Source: an uncultured Draconibacterium sp.
GTDB lineage: Bacteria > Bacteroidota > Bacteroidia > Bacteroidales > Prolixibacteraceae
Assembly: GCA_947492175.1 (NCBI GenBank)
Contig: CANLMQ010000067.1
Coordinates: forward strand, 1-6,688
Length of the DNA: 6,688 nt
Direction of reading: 5' to 3'
Below are positions 1 through 5,873 of the stretch, in pieces; position 1 is the stretch's first letter; each line of letters starts with the position of its first letter. The position numbers were made by a program, and so were the translations under genes. The notes under the pieces were generated by a model. That model did not search any database. It saw only the letters and a list, made by a program, of their open reading frames with translations, and was not told the DNA's origin.

Positions 1-133
1 ATATGGTTGGTCAACATCATTTCTTTTTCTTTTCTCATAACTTAACTTTTTTAGTCAAGCTATTTCAGTAGAAGACAACACAGCACATTACGGACTTCAA
101 CCGAAACATATAAATTTTATAAAAGGAGTTGAA
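1..133. other. Upstream region with no recognised gene
   Basis: I find no supported gene here. The stretch is AT-rich, with a pyrimidine-rich run near 21-35 and an AT-rich patch near 108-121 just before the Shine-Dalgarno-like sequence. A promoter for the recombinase must lie here or further upstream, but I see no clear match to the Bacteroidota TTTG / TAnnTTTG promoter pattern, so none is called. No cassette-type palindrome is visible, which fits the array lying only downstream of the recombinase. Confidence 0.5.
123..128 (+). promoter_or_regulatory. Shine-Dalgarno-like site for the leader ORF
   Basis: AAGGAG lies five bases before the ATG at 134, an ideal Shine-Dalgarno placement. It is too far (over 50 bases) from the recombinase TTG at 181 to serve that start directly. 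It is therefore the main reason to suspect that a short leader is translated first. Bacteroidota generally rely little on Shine-Dalgarno pairing, which makes such a strong match notable but not decisive. Confidence 0.45.
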
Positions 134-184
134 ATGATATATATTATGTTTATATTTAAACCATTAAAAACCAAAACCTTTTGA
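134..184 (+). CDS. Possible 16-aa leader peptide coupled to the recombinase
   Basis: An ATG behind a good AAGGAG opens a 16-codon frame (MIYIMFIFKPLKTKTF). Its TGA stop at 182-184 overlaps the TTG start of the recombinase at 181-183, giving a TTGA stop/start overlap. Such overlaps commonly couple translation: ribosomes finishing the upstream frame re-initiate on the next. The recombinase has no ribosome site of its own near the TTG, and a weak TTG start reached by coupling would keep its expression low. The peptide is hydrophobic at its N-terminus and resembles nothing I recognise. Alternatives are a chance ORF, or a frameshifted true N-terminus of the recombinase. Confidence 0.35.
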   Translation: MIYIMFIFKPLKTKTF

Positions 185-1311
185 CTACACACCCGAAAAT
201 AGCACTCGAATCCGGAGAACACCAGCAACAGCAAGTGGTTTTTGTGCGGTTTGCGTATAACCAGACAATTATAAACCGGCTAAAAGAAGCCACTCCTGCG
301 CGTTGGAGCGCCACCCGGGAGAGTTGGTATATTTTTGCCGACGAATTTGATCTGCATAATTTTAAGGATGCTTTAAAAGAAGAGTCACAAATTAATACGG
401 AAGCACTTGATGTTAACTTAACCAATACGGATGAAATTAAAGCAAGCATTAAGTACCCTCACCGAAAATTTATTTTATTGCCCGAAGGTTATACCGAACT
501 TCTGGAACAAAAAAGATATAGCCAGAGTACCCTGTTAACTTACACCGCATACTTTAAAGATTTTATGCATTATTTCTCTGCACACGATTTAACCCAGATA
601 AAGACAAAAGAAATAAATGCTTATATAATATCGTTAATCAAGTTGTCAAATATGTCGGGAAGTGAGCAAAATCAACGCATTAACGCCATTAAGTTTTACT
701 ACGAAAAGGTTTTAGGTCGCGAAAAGCAATTGATAAGAATTGAACGCCCCCGAAAAGAAAAAAAACTACCTGATACCCTGAGTAAGTATGAAATTCGGTC
801 GATTTTGGAGGTAACGGCAAATATAAAACACAAATGTATGCTTGAACTTATTTATTCGGCTGGTTTAAGAAGAAGTGAAGTGCTTGATTTAAAAATAAGA
901 GATATTGATTCGAAAAGAATGCTGATAAAAATAAGGGGAGGCAAAGGGAAGAAAGACCGGTATACTTTATTATCGGCCAATGTACTGGCACATTTGCGCG
1001 AATATTTTCTTTCTTATCGGCCAAAAGCCTGGTTGTTTGAAGGGCATGGTGGCACACAATATTCAAGCACCAGTGTATCAAAAGTATTAAAGAACTCGGC
1101 TCAAAAAGCCGGAATTAGAAAGCGGGTACACGTACATATGCTCAGGCATTCGTTTGCTACACATTTGTTGGAACAGGGGACAAATTTAAGAGTAATCCAG
1201 GATTTATTGGGGCACGAAAACATTCAAACAACAGAGATTTACACCCATGTTTCGAATTTAGAAATCAGTAAGGTTATTAATCCGATTGATGAAATTATAA
1301 ATGAACAATGA
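181..1311 (+). CDS. Tyrosine recombinase (XerC/D-like), probable integrase of the cassette array
   Basis: This 376-aa enzyme should cut and rejoin DNA through a 3'-phosphotyrosine. The catalytic set is complete: R230 (in GLRRSEV), K255 (in GGKGKKDR), H319 and R322 (in HMLRH), H345 (in LLGHENIQTT) and nucleophile Y354 (in IYTHV). Residues 18-68 form the extra N-terminal module common in Bacteroidota integrases (RWSATRESWYI). A SAM-like core-binding domain follows at about 100-190 and the catalytic domain at about 200-365. The roughly 55 residues between the K motif and HMLRH are Xer length, with no sign of the additional helix and insertion that define IntI integron integrases, so I do not name it intI. 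The TTG start is chosen because the conserved N-terminal module begins directly after it; the frame is open only back to 160, with no ATG. The gene points toward the cassettes, and its stop codon adjoins the attI-like repeats. Its substrate is inferred from position. Confidence 0.93.
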   Translation: MTTHPKIALESGEHQQQQVVFVRFAYNQTIINRLKEATPARWSATRESWYIFADEFDLHNFKDALKEESQINTEALDVNLTNTDEIKASIKYPHRKFILLPEGYTELLEQKRYSQSTLLTYTAYFKDFMHYFSAHDLTQIKTKEINAYIISLIKLSNMSGSEQNQRINAIKFYYEKVLGREKQLIRIERPRKEKKLPDTLSKYEIRSILEVTANIKHKCMLELIYSAGLRRSEVLDLKIRDIDSKRMLIKIRGGKGKKDRYTLLSANVLAHLREYFLSYRPKAWLFEGHGGTQYSSTSVSKVLKNSAQKAGIRKRVHVHMLRHSFATHLLEQGTNLRVIQDLLGHENIQTTEIYTHVSNLEISKVINPIDEIINEQ

Positions 1312-1354
1312 AAAGTGCTATTTACAATAGTATTTTATTGGAAATAACACTTTT
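1311..1354. repeat. Inverted repeat after the recombinase (19-bp arms)
   Basis: The left arm AAAAGTGCTATTTACAATA (1311-1329) and right arm TATTGGAAATAACACTTTT (1336-1354) are complementary at 17 of 19 positions, around a 6-base loop. This is the first (forward) and second (inverted) copy of the AAAAGTGYTATT motif. It could be a paired recombinase-binding site. It might also end recombinase transcription, but the stem is AT-rich and only four T residues close it, so a strong intrinsic terminator is unlikely. Confidence 0.75.
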
Positions 1355-1384
1355 AGTATACTATATAGAAAAAATAATAGGAAT

Positions 1385-1403
1385 AAAAGTGTTATTCCAC
1401 ATA
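1385..1403 (+). repeat. Third AAAAGTGYTATT copy beside the first crossover box
   Basis: AAAAGTGTTATTCCACATA repeats the core of the inverted-repeat arms (12 of 12 with Y for C/T) and is followed by CGTTAGC. Its start is 74 bases from the first copy, close to seven helical turns, so the two forward copies would lie on the same DNA face. This placement suggests a recombinase-binding element that positions the enzyme at the insertion point. The function is inferred. Confidence 0.6.
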
Positions 1404-1405
1404 CG

Positions 1406-2950
1406 TTAGCGCCAACTAAAGAGAAGACTTACTAAATTTCAAGTATGACGAAAGGAATAGGATTTGGTTCTAGGTACTATGAGCCATTCAGAATATTAAG
1501 AGATGAGATTCTCAATCGTAATGTTTTTGAACTTGTACATAATGAGGACAAAGACACTTATTCATTACCCTTTCTTTACGAAAATTATAAGAACAAATTA
1601 GATATAGACTCAATTTCAAGTACAACAATCGAGTTAATTAGAAGGTACATTAAGGACAATTTATTTAACGATGAAGAAATTGAATTATTGATGTCTAACA
1701 TTGCACCCTATATTGAGAATTATGGTAAAGAAACAATTGATAGGCTAAGTAGACAAGTTGAATATTTAAATAGAACTTCGAGCAAAACTACTCGACAAAT
1801 GGAGTTCAATAAAACTATTGATTCATTATTGGCTATCAGAGAAAATCTTATAAAAGAGTTCACAATGAATAAAGTGATTAAAAAAGAAGAAATTCCTTCT
1901 GTTTTTGTGTCATATTCTCACGACAACGAGGTGCATAAAGATTGGGTTTTACAACTTGCTACAAGATTAAGGTCAAATGGAGTGAATGTTATTCTTGACA
2001 GATGGAATTTAACTTTAGGTAGTGACCTTGCCTCTTTTATGGAAAGGGGGCTTTCAAAATCACATAGAATTATCTGCGTATGTTCAGAAAAATATGTTGA
2101 GAAAGCAAACAATGGAAATGGCGGTGCAGGATATGAGAAACAAATAATGACAGCAGAATTAGTTGCAGACCAAAATACTAATTGGGTAATTCCTTTGATT
2201 AAAAGCAATCCTAAAAATCGGAAAACTCCAACATTTCTTGCTGGCAGAATGTATATAGATTTCGAAGAAAATAACTTGTATGAAACAAAATATGAAGAAC
2301 TTTTAAGAGATTTATTAGATGAACCAGTTATACCAGTTCCTCCAATAGGTAAAAATCCATTTCAGACAGCTAAAGAGTTTTCTAGGCAGAAATTTATAGC
2401 ATCAAATGAGAAATATGTTTCTCCCGCATCCAAAGGAACTATAACATTTGATTACTCAAATAATAATGGAAGATATTGTATTGGGCAAGGTGAATTATTG
2501 TTTGAAATTGCGTTTAGCAAATCCAGTGATACAAATATTATCATATATAATGACCCACCAAGTATTTTAAGATTAGCCAGAGTAAAAGGTATATCTGATT
2601 TTAAATTAATAAAAGATGCTAGGGATTTTGACTATTCTTCAAGAATTAGAAGACCTAACATAAACGAGATAGCACTTTTACAAAATTCTAATGGTTTTTA
2701 TGCAGGAATAAAGCTACTTGAAATAAAAGACGATACACGAGGAGCAGATAATGACGAAGTTACATTTGAATACTTCATTCAAACAAATGGTTCTTCAAAC
2801 TTTGAACAATAAAAAGCAGGCGCTAACAAGCCATCATAAAGTAGCCCGGGCTTTTGCGGGATTTGGGAGTTCAGCTCCCGCGCCAGCCGGGGAACAAACA
2901 AGAAAGCGAATATACCACACGCACCCGGGCCACTTCATATGGCCGAACCG
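1406..2950 (+). mobile_element. Gene cassette 1 (TIR/SEFIR protein)
   Basis: The cassette is bounded by the G/TT point of CGTTAGCGCC at 1405/1406 and of CCGTTGTGTG at 2950/2951. It carries one gene plus most of a palindromic site. Its first bases (TTAGCGCC) complete the reverse complement of its own 3' box GGCGCTAAC (2819-2827) over nine bases, although the box that follows it in the array (GTTGTGTG) does not match. A circularised cassette would therefore have a perfectly paired outer stem, as expected for integron-type cassettes. Confidence 0.8.
1445..2812 (+). CDS. TIR/SEFIR-domain protein, probable defence effector
   Basis: A 455-aa protein in three parts. Residues 1-150 form a helical N-terminal region that I do not recognise. 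Residues 151-285 are a TIR/SEFIR domain: it opens with VFVSYSHDNEVHKDW, continues with GVNVILDRWNLTLGSDL, and has GYEKQIMTAEL at 229-239, where E231 and E238 are candidate active-site acids. Residues 305-455 are a beta-rich C-terminal module (GRYCIGQGELLFEI, IIIYNDPPSI, EVTFEYFIQTNG) of a type that I recall as the tail of varied bacterial proteins and that may sense a signal. Bacterial TIR domains commonly degrade NAD+ or make nucleotide signals during phage defence. It is the sole gene of cassette 1; the start at 1445 is 40 bases after the cassette edge, and there is no obvious Shine-Dalgarno. TIR-type fold: high confidence; NADase activity and defence role: inferred. Confidence 0.88.
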   Translation: MTKGIGFGSRYYEPFRILRDEILNRNVFELVHNEDKDTYSLPFLYENYKNKLDIDSISSTTIELIRRYIKDNLFNDEEIELLMSNIAPYIENYGKETIDRLSRQVEYLNRTSSKTTRQMEFNKTIDSLLAIRENLIKEFTMNKVIKKEEIPSVFVSYSHDNEVHKDWVLQLATRLRSNGVNVILDRWNLTLGSDLASFMERGLSKSHRIICVCSEKYVEKANNGNGGAGYEKQIMTAELVADQNTNWVIPLIKSNPKNRKTPTFLAGRMYIDFEENNLYETKYEELLRDLLDEPVIPVPPIGKNPFQTAKEFSRQKFIASNEKYVSPASKGTITFDYSNNNGRYCIGQGELLFEIAFSKSSDTNIIIYNDPPSILRLARVKGISDFKLIKDARDFDYSSRIRRPNINEIALLQNSNGFYAGIKLLEIKDDTRGADNDEVTFEYFIQTNGSSNFEQ

Positions 2951-2959
2951 TTGTGTGTT
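2819..2959 (+). repeat. attC-like site 1 (between cassettes 1 and 2)
   Basis: The left box GGCGCTAAC (2819-2827) is followed by AA, and the right box is CCGTTGTGTGTT with the crossover G at 2950. The stem arms are 2830-2850 and 2924-2943. They form 20 pairs with two A-C mismatches (A2838/C2936 and A2843/C2931) and one unpaired base, C2835, in the left arm. The mismatches become G-T wobbles on the bottom strand, where the unpaired base is a G. The middle holds a GGGAG/CTCCC hairpin (2865-2879) and is much more GC-rich than the genes. Left and right boxes share only AAC/GTT because they belong to different cassettes. Confidence 0.85.
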
Positions 2960-3562
2960 ATTTTGAGCTCAAACACATTCAGCATATATCATTATATATG
3001 AAACCTTTAAGAGTAATAAGTTTAATAATATTAGTATTCATTTCTTCTTGTGGGAATTTCTATGGAGACTTAGATTTAGGAGGAAATTTTTATTATATGA
3101 CTGAGCCTAGTTTTAATGATATCTATGTACCTACTAACAAGAAGAAACCATATTCTGGAGGATCACTTGTGATTAGAGATATTGTGTCATTAGGCTACAA
3201 TTCAAGTTACATTTTAGCGACATCAAATAGAAATGACACCTTATTTTACTGGATAATAAATAAGAATAAAAAATCACAAGAATTGGGATATGACAATTAC
3301 TCTAATCTACGACTTTCCAATTTAAAGCAGGTTGACTCTGTGCAATTCCATAATTTCGTAGACATAGAGAATATTGAACTAAAGCCAAAGCTATATTATC
3401 AAAGAAAAGCAGGGTGGAAAAAGTAAAAAAACAACACACAACAACGTGTCAAAAGCAATGGCTGGCTGTAGCACAATTTTTAAGGTGTCGGCTCTCGTCT
3501 GATTCCCTTGTCCTGCGGACAGGAAATCACTCCGAAACCCGCCACTGCTCTTACACAAACCG
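2951..3562 (+). mobile_element. Gene cassette 2 (lipoprotein)
   Basis: A 612-bp cassette bounded by the G/TT points at 2950/2951 and 3562/3563. With the preceding G its start reads GTTGTGTGTT, the exact reverse complement of AACACACAAC at 3433-3442 near its own 3' end. Allowing one mismatch, the pairing continues to 14 of 15 bases. Since GTTGTGTG departs from the usual GTTRRRY, this private match is strong evidence that the two ends were joined in a circle. Confidence 0.8.
2998..3426 (+). CDS. Small lipoprotein, possibly DUF3997-like
   Basis: A 142-aa predicted lipoprotein. It begins MKPLRVISLIILVFISSCGNF: a basic start, a hydrophobic core and the lipobox ISSC, so signal peptidase II should cleave before C18 and lipidate it. 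The mature part is a small, probably beta-rich domain. It has LGGNFYYM near the start, then LGYNSSYILATS and FYWIINKNK, a layout resembling DUF3997-type lipoproteins; that match is tentative and the function is unknown. I start it at 2998 because the signal peptide begins there. The open frame runs back to 2854, but that part lies inside attC-like site 1 and makes no sensible protein. There is no clear ribosome site. Whether it faces the periplasm or the surface cannot be told. It is the only gene of cassette 2. Confidence 0.8.
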   Translation: MKPLRVISLIILVFISSCGNFYGDLDLGGNFYYMTEPSFNDIYVPTNKKKPYSGGSLVIRDIVSLGYNSSYILATSNRNDTLFYWIINKNKKSQELGYDNYSNLRLSNLKQVDSVQFHNFVDIENIELKPKLYYQRKAGWKK

Positions 3563-3571
3563 TTAGGCAAA
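3433..3571 (+). repeat. attC-like site 2 (between cassettes 2 and 3)
   Basis: The left box is AACACACAAC (3433-3442) plus AA, and the right box is CCGTTAGGC with the crossover G at 3562. The stem arms are 3446-3462 and 3541-3556: 16 pairs with A-C mismatches at A3453/C3550 and A3458/C3545, and an unpaired C3450. These features sit at the same places, counted from the left box, as in site 1. An inner TGTCC/GGACA hairpin (3509-3521) lies in the variable middle. The left box departs from the usual YYYAAC core but keeps the terminal AACAA. Confidence 0.85.
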
Positions 3572-4917
3572 ATTTTAAAACGACTACGATAATACAAAAT
3601 ATTATGAAGACAAAATTTCCTGGATACTTTAAACTTTCAGAAGATGAAATACTAAATCTTTGGGATAATGCATTGTTTACTCTTGATGCTAATATCCTTT
3701 TGAATTTATATAGATATTCAGACGAAACAAAAACTGAGTTTATTAAGATTTTGCGGAAATTAAAAGAACGAATCTGGATACCTAATCAATCCGCCCATGA
3801 ATTTTTTGAAAATAGACTAAATGTTATTAGTCAACAGGAAAAGTCGTACGAAGAAACTATATCAGCTCTTAACAATATGGAAAGTGAATTTAAGAGTTCA
3901 AGACAGCATCCATTTCTATCTAAAAGGCTTTTAAAAAGATTTTCAACACTTACAAAAGAAATGTGTGATGAATTAAATGAGAATAAAGACTTTCATTCAA
4001 AAAGAATTCAAGGCGACGATATACTTGAAGAAATTGAATCATTATTTGCAAATAAAGTTGGAGATGAGTTTACCGAGAAAGAACTTGAGGAAATTGTTAA
4101 GCTCGGAGAATCTCGTTTTGCTAAAAAAATTCCACCCGGTTATAAAGACAATGGAAAGAAAGATAACTCTCCAAATGATATTAGAAAATATGGAGATTTA
4201 TTAGTGTGGAAACAAATAATGAATAAATCTAAAGAATTAAAGAAAGCTGTAATTTTAGTAACAGACGATAGGAAAGAAGATTGGTGGGTAAGATTTAAAG
4301 GAAAAACTTTACAGCCTCGACCAGAATTAACTAAAGAATTTAGGACTGAAACTGAACAAGCCTTTCATATGTATCAATCAGACCGTTTTTTGGAATTTGC
4401 ACGTGATTACCTAAATGAGAAAGTGAACCAGAAAACTATAGATGAAATCAGAGAACTTAGACGATTGGACGAAGAGAAAAGACATGTTCTTATGCAACAA
4501 GAAAGGGCTATAATCAAGCAGCAAAAAATCAAAGAGCGTCTATTAAAAGAAAGATATATGTTCGAGCATGACATGGATTTCTTGTCAAAAGAAATAAAGA
4601 TGTTAGAGCATAAATTACATGAAAAGCATTGCATTTTGGAAGATGGTACTCTGTCAGAAGAAGAGCAGAAAGAGATTTTTATGATTGAGAGACAATTAAT
4701 GGAATTGCAGTCAAAAAGAAATCATATTCTACATAGAATGAAGGATATTGAGTATGATTCATTAATTGAGAGAGAAGTACGAAAAAAAACTTTGCCTAAC
4801 AATAAATATAGGTCATTTGGCTGATAGTGCTATACTTGAAATGAGTACAATTAATAAAATATATAGTGGTTTGAAAACTTGGAGTTTTGAAATGCCAAAC
4901 GCCCCATATTCTCACCG
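3563..4917 (+). mobile_element. Gene cassette 3 (PIN-like nuclease)
   Basis: A 1355-bp cassette between the G/TT points at 3562/3563 and 4917/4918. Its start, with the preceding G, reads GTTAGGCAAAATTTT and is complementary to AAAACTTTGCCTAAC (4786-4800) at 14 of 15 positions. That is well beyond the seven-base box shared with other cassettes. It carries one gene whose 3' end runs into the attC-like site. Confidence 0.8.
3604..4824 (+). CDS. PIN-like domain protein with C-terminal coiled coil
   Basis: A 406-aa probable metal-dependent RNase. The N-terminal 240 residues look like the PIN-like (PIN_8/DUF4935 type) fold. Visible acids are D28 in FTLDANILLNLYRY, E66 in QSAHEFFENR, D198 in GDLLVWKQ and D221/D222 in VILVTDDRKEDWW, which together would bind the catalytic metal ions. 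Residues about 305-400 are a long charged coiled coil (RLDEEKRHVLMQQERAIIKQQK and onward), probably for oligomerisation or partner binding. PIN nucleases occur as toxins and in abortive-infection systems; no antitoxin gene is seen in this cassette. I start it at 3604 (MKTKFPGYF): the open frame goes back to 3508, but that part is attC-like site 2. The last ten codons lie in attC-like site 3, with the stop directly after its left arm. Fold: good confidence; target unknown. Confidence 0.87.
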   Translation: MKTKFPGYFKLSEDEILNLWDNALFTLDANILLNLYRYSDETKTEFIKILRKLKERIWIPNQSAHEFFENRLNVISQQEKSYEETISALNNMESEFKSSRQHPFLSKRLLKRFSTLTKEMCDELNENKDFHSKRIQGDDILEEIESLFANKVGDEFTEKELEEIVKLGESRFAKKIPPGYKDNGKKDNSPNDIRKYGDLLVWKQIMNKSKELKKAVILVTDDRKEDWWVRFKGKTLQPRPELTKEFRTETEQAFHMYQSDRFLEFARDYLNEKVNQKTIDEIRELRRLDEEKRHVLMQQERAIIKQQKIKERLLKERYMFEHDMDFLSKEIKMLEHKLHEKHCILEDGTLSEEEQKEIFMIERQLMELQSKRNHILHRMKDIEYDSLIEREVRKKTLPNNKYRSFG

Positions 4918-4926
4918 TTAGGCATT
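4791..4926 (+). repeat. attC-like site 3 (between cassettes 3 and 4)
   Basis: The left box GCCTAAC (4794-4800) is followed by AA; the right box is CCGTTAGGC with the crossover G at 4917. Both boxes are consensus and mutually complementary. The stem arms are 4805-4821 and 4894-4910: 17 positions with A-C mismatches A4810/C4905 and A4815/C4900, plus T4813/C4902. There is no unpaired base. An AAAACT/AGTTTT hairpin (4874-4888) sits in the middle. The PIN gene's stop codon lies inside the site at 4822-4824. Confidence 0.87.
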
Positions 4927-4958
4927 ATTAAAGAGAACCTTGCAATCCAAGAAGCTTC

Positions 4959-5873
4959 ATGTGGAATATAGAAAAACTGATAGAGTATATCACCAATGAA
5001 ATAGAAGAAAATAAGCATCTAGATTATAAAGGCGCTGATTCTTTCGGAAAATCCGATGGTAAGAAAAAAGAAATATCTAAAGACGTTTCAGCATTTGCAA
5101 ATTCCGATGGTGGTACTATTATCTATGGTATTAGAGAATATGATGATAAAGAGAAAAATCATTTACCTGAAAAGCTTGACCCTATTGATAGATTAATTTA
5201 TTCGAAAGAGTGGATTGAGAACATAATTACTGGCAATATTTCTCCTAAAATTGAAAATATAACTATACATCCAGTTGAAATTGATTCTGAAAAGAATTTA
5301 GTTGTTTATGTTATAGATATTAAGAAAGGTTTCACAGCCCATCAAGCAAAAGACAATAGGTATTATAAAAGACAAAATTTCAAAGCTATTCCAATGGAAG
5401 ATTGGGAGGTAAAAGATGTCATAAACAGAAGTAATAAACCTGTAATTGAAATTAACCTATTCGCTAATATTAATTCAGATATTTTGAGTCAATTAAATGG
5501 TTCCAAATATGAATTACAAGTAATACTAAAGAATATTGGTAACGTAGGTGCTCAACAAATTGAGTGTTTTATAGAAATGCAACGAACAATGGGGAAATAT
5601 ATAAAATCACCAAGACCTATTTATGGGGATAAAGTGGCTCAAGTATTTTTGAATAACAAAAGGGAAAACAAAATTAAAATAGGAAATTCAGAAGGTGTAA
5701 TATCGGTTCAATATGACCCTTTATTACCTCAAATATGGAGAGAACTTGGCCGTATTCAGGTTCGAAAAGGATTGTTCGATGAAGACATTGATTTAAAGTG
5801 CTATGTTTCTACGGAATCTGGTTTGACAGTAAAGGATTTTAAATTAAAAGATATTATAGGAAATGCAGAGTAA
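4959..5873 (+). CDS. AlbA_2 (Schlafen-type) domain protein
   Basis: A 304-aa protein. Residues about 5-155 are an AlbA_2 / Schlafen AlbA-like domain. The signature is HLDYKGAD at 20-27, then KKEISKDVSAFANSDGGTIIYGI at 36-58, and near the domain end RYYKRQNFKAIPM. This fold is often labelled a putative DNA-binding or ATP-binding transcriptional regulator, and relatives include nucleases and defence proteins. The C-terminal half (about 160-304) begins KPVIEINLFANI and includes LKNIGNVGAQQIECFIEM, which looks like an Ig-like beta-sandwich that I cannot name. The start at 4959 lies 41 bases after the cassette edge. The 3' end overlaps the next gene by 11 bases (ATG at 5863, stop at 5871-5873), implying translational coupling. 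Domain call: good confidence; cellular role inferred to be defence-related, not shown. Confidence 0.85.
   Translation: MWNIEKLIEYITNEIEENKHLDYKGADSFGKSDGKKKEISKDVSAFANSDGGTIIYGIREYDDKEKNHLPEKLDPIDRLIYSKEWIENIITGNISPKIENITIHPVEIDSEKNLVVYVIDIKKGFTAHQAKDNRYYKRQNFKAIPMEDWEVKDVINRSNKPVIEINLFANINSDILSQLNGSKYELQVILKNIGNVGAQQIECFIEMQRTMGKYIKSPRPIYGDKVAQVFLNNKRENKIKIGNSEGVISVQYDPLLPQIWRELGRIQVRKGLFDEDIDLKCYVSTESGLTVKDFKLKDIIGNAE

Larger units (their letters stand above)
1311..1410 (+). other. attI-like insertion platform next to the recombinase gene
   Basis: This non-coding stretch begins at the last base of the recombinase gene and ends at the box CGTTAGC, where cassette 1 begins. It contains three copies of AAAAGTGYTATT: forward at 1311, inverted ending at 1354, and forward again at 1385. 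The last copy ends one base before CGTTAGC. It also holds a perfect 10-bp palindrome (TAGTATACTA, 1354-1363). It lacks the long stem of the between-gene sites. Repeats beside a simple crossover box, in a site unlike the cassette sites, match the layout of an integron attI. The role as primary insertion point is inferred; the repeats are directly visible. Confidence 0.65.

Noticed and set aside
134..184. Frameshifted true N-terminus of the recombinase beginning at ATG 134
   Set aside because: A -1 shift would be needed, no good slippery heptamer is present, and the TTG start gives an N-terminus of usual length for the family; kept only as a minor alternative.
156..449. Minus-strand ORF opposite the recombinase start, and other antisense ORFs near 848-1081, 1918-2208, 3391-3597 and 4407-4634
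   Set aside because: They mirror well-supported + strand genes or stem sequence, and show no domain or ribosome site of their own.
181..1311. Naming the recombinase intI
   Set aside because: The segment between the K motif and HMLRH is of Xer length and lacks the IntI insertion; the N-terminal module is of Bacteroidota integrase type.
1311..1354. Intrinsic terminator of the recombinase gene
   Set aside because: The stem is AT-rich, the closing T run is only four bases, and the same motif recurs as a third copy outside the hairpin, which favours a protein-binding role.
2751..2966. Small + strand ORF of 71 codons
   Set aside because: It overlaps the end of the TIR gene in another frame and then runs through the palindromic site; no recognisable protein features.
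2854..2997. Longer N-terminus for the lipoprotein gene
   Set aside because: This stretch is the folded middle and right arm of attC-like site 1; the signal peptide begins precisely at the ATG at 2998.
3508..3603. Longer N-terminus for the PIN-like protein
   Set aside because: This stretch is attC-like site 2 plus the cassette 3 leader; the conserved domain begins shortly after the ATG at 3604.
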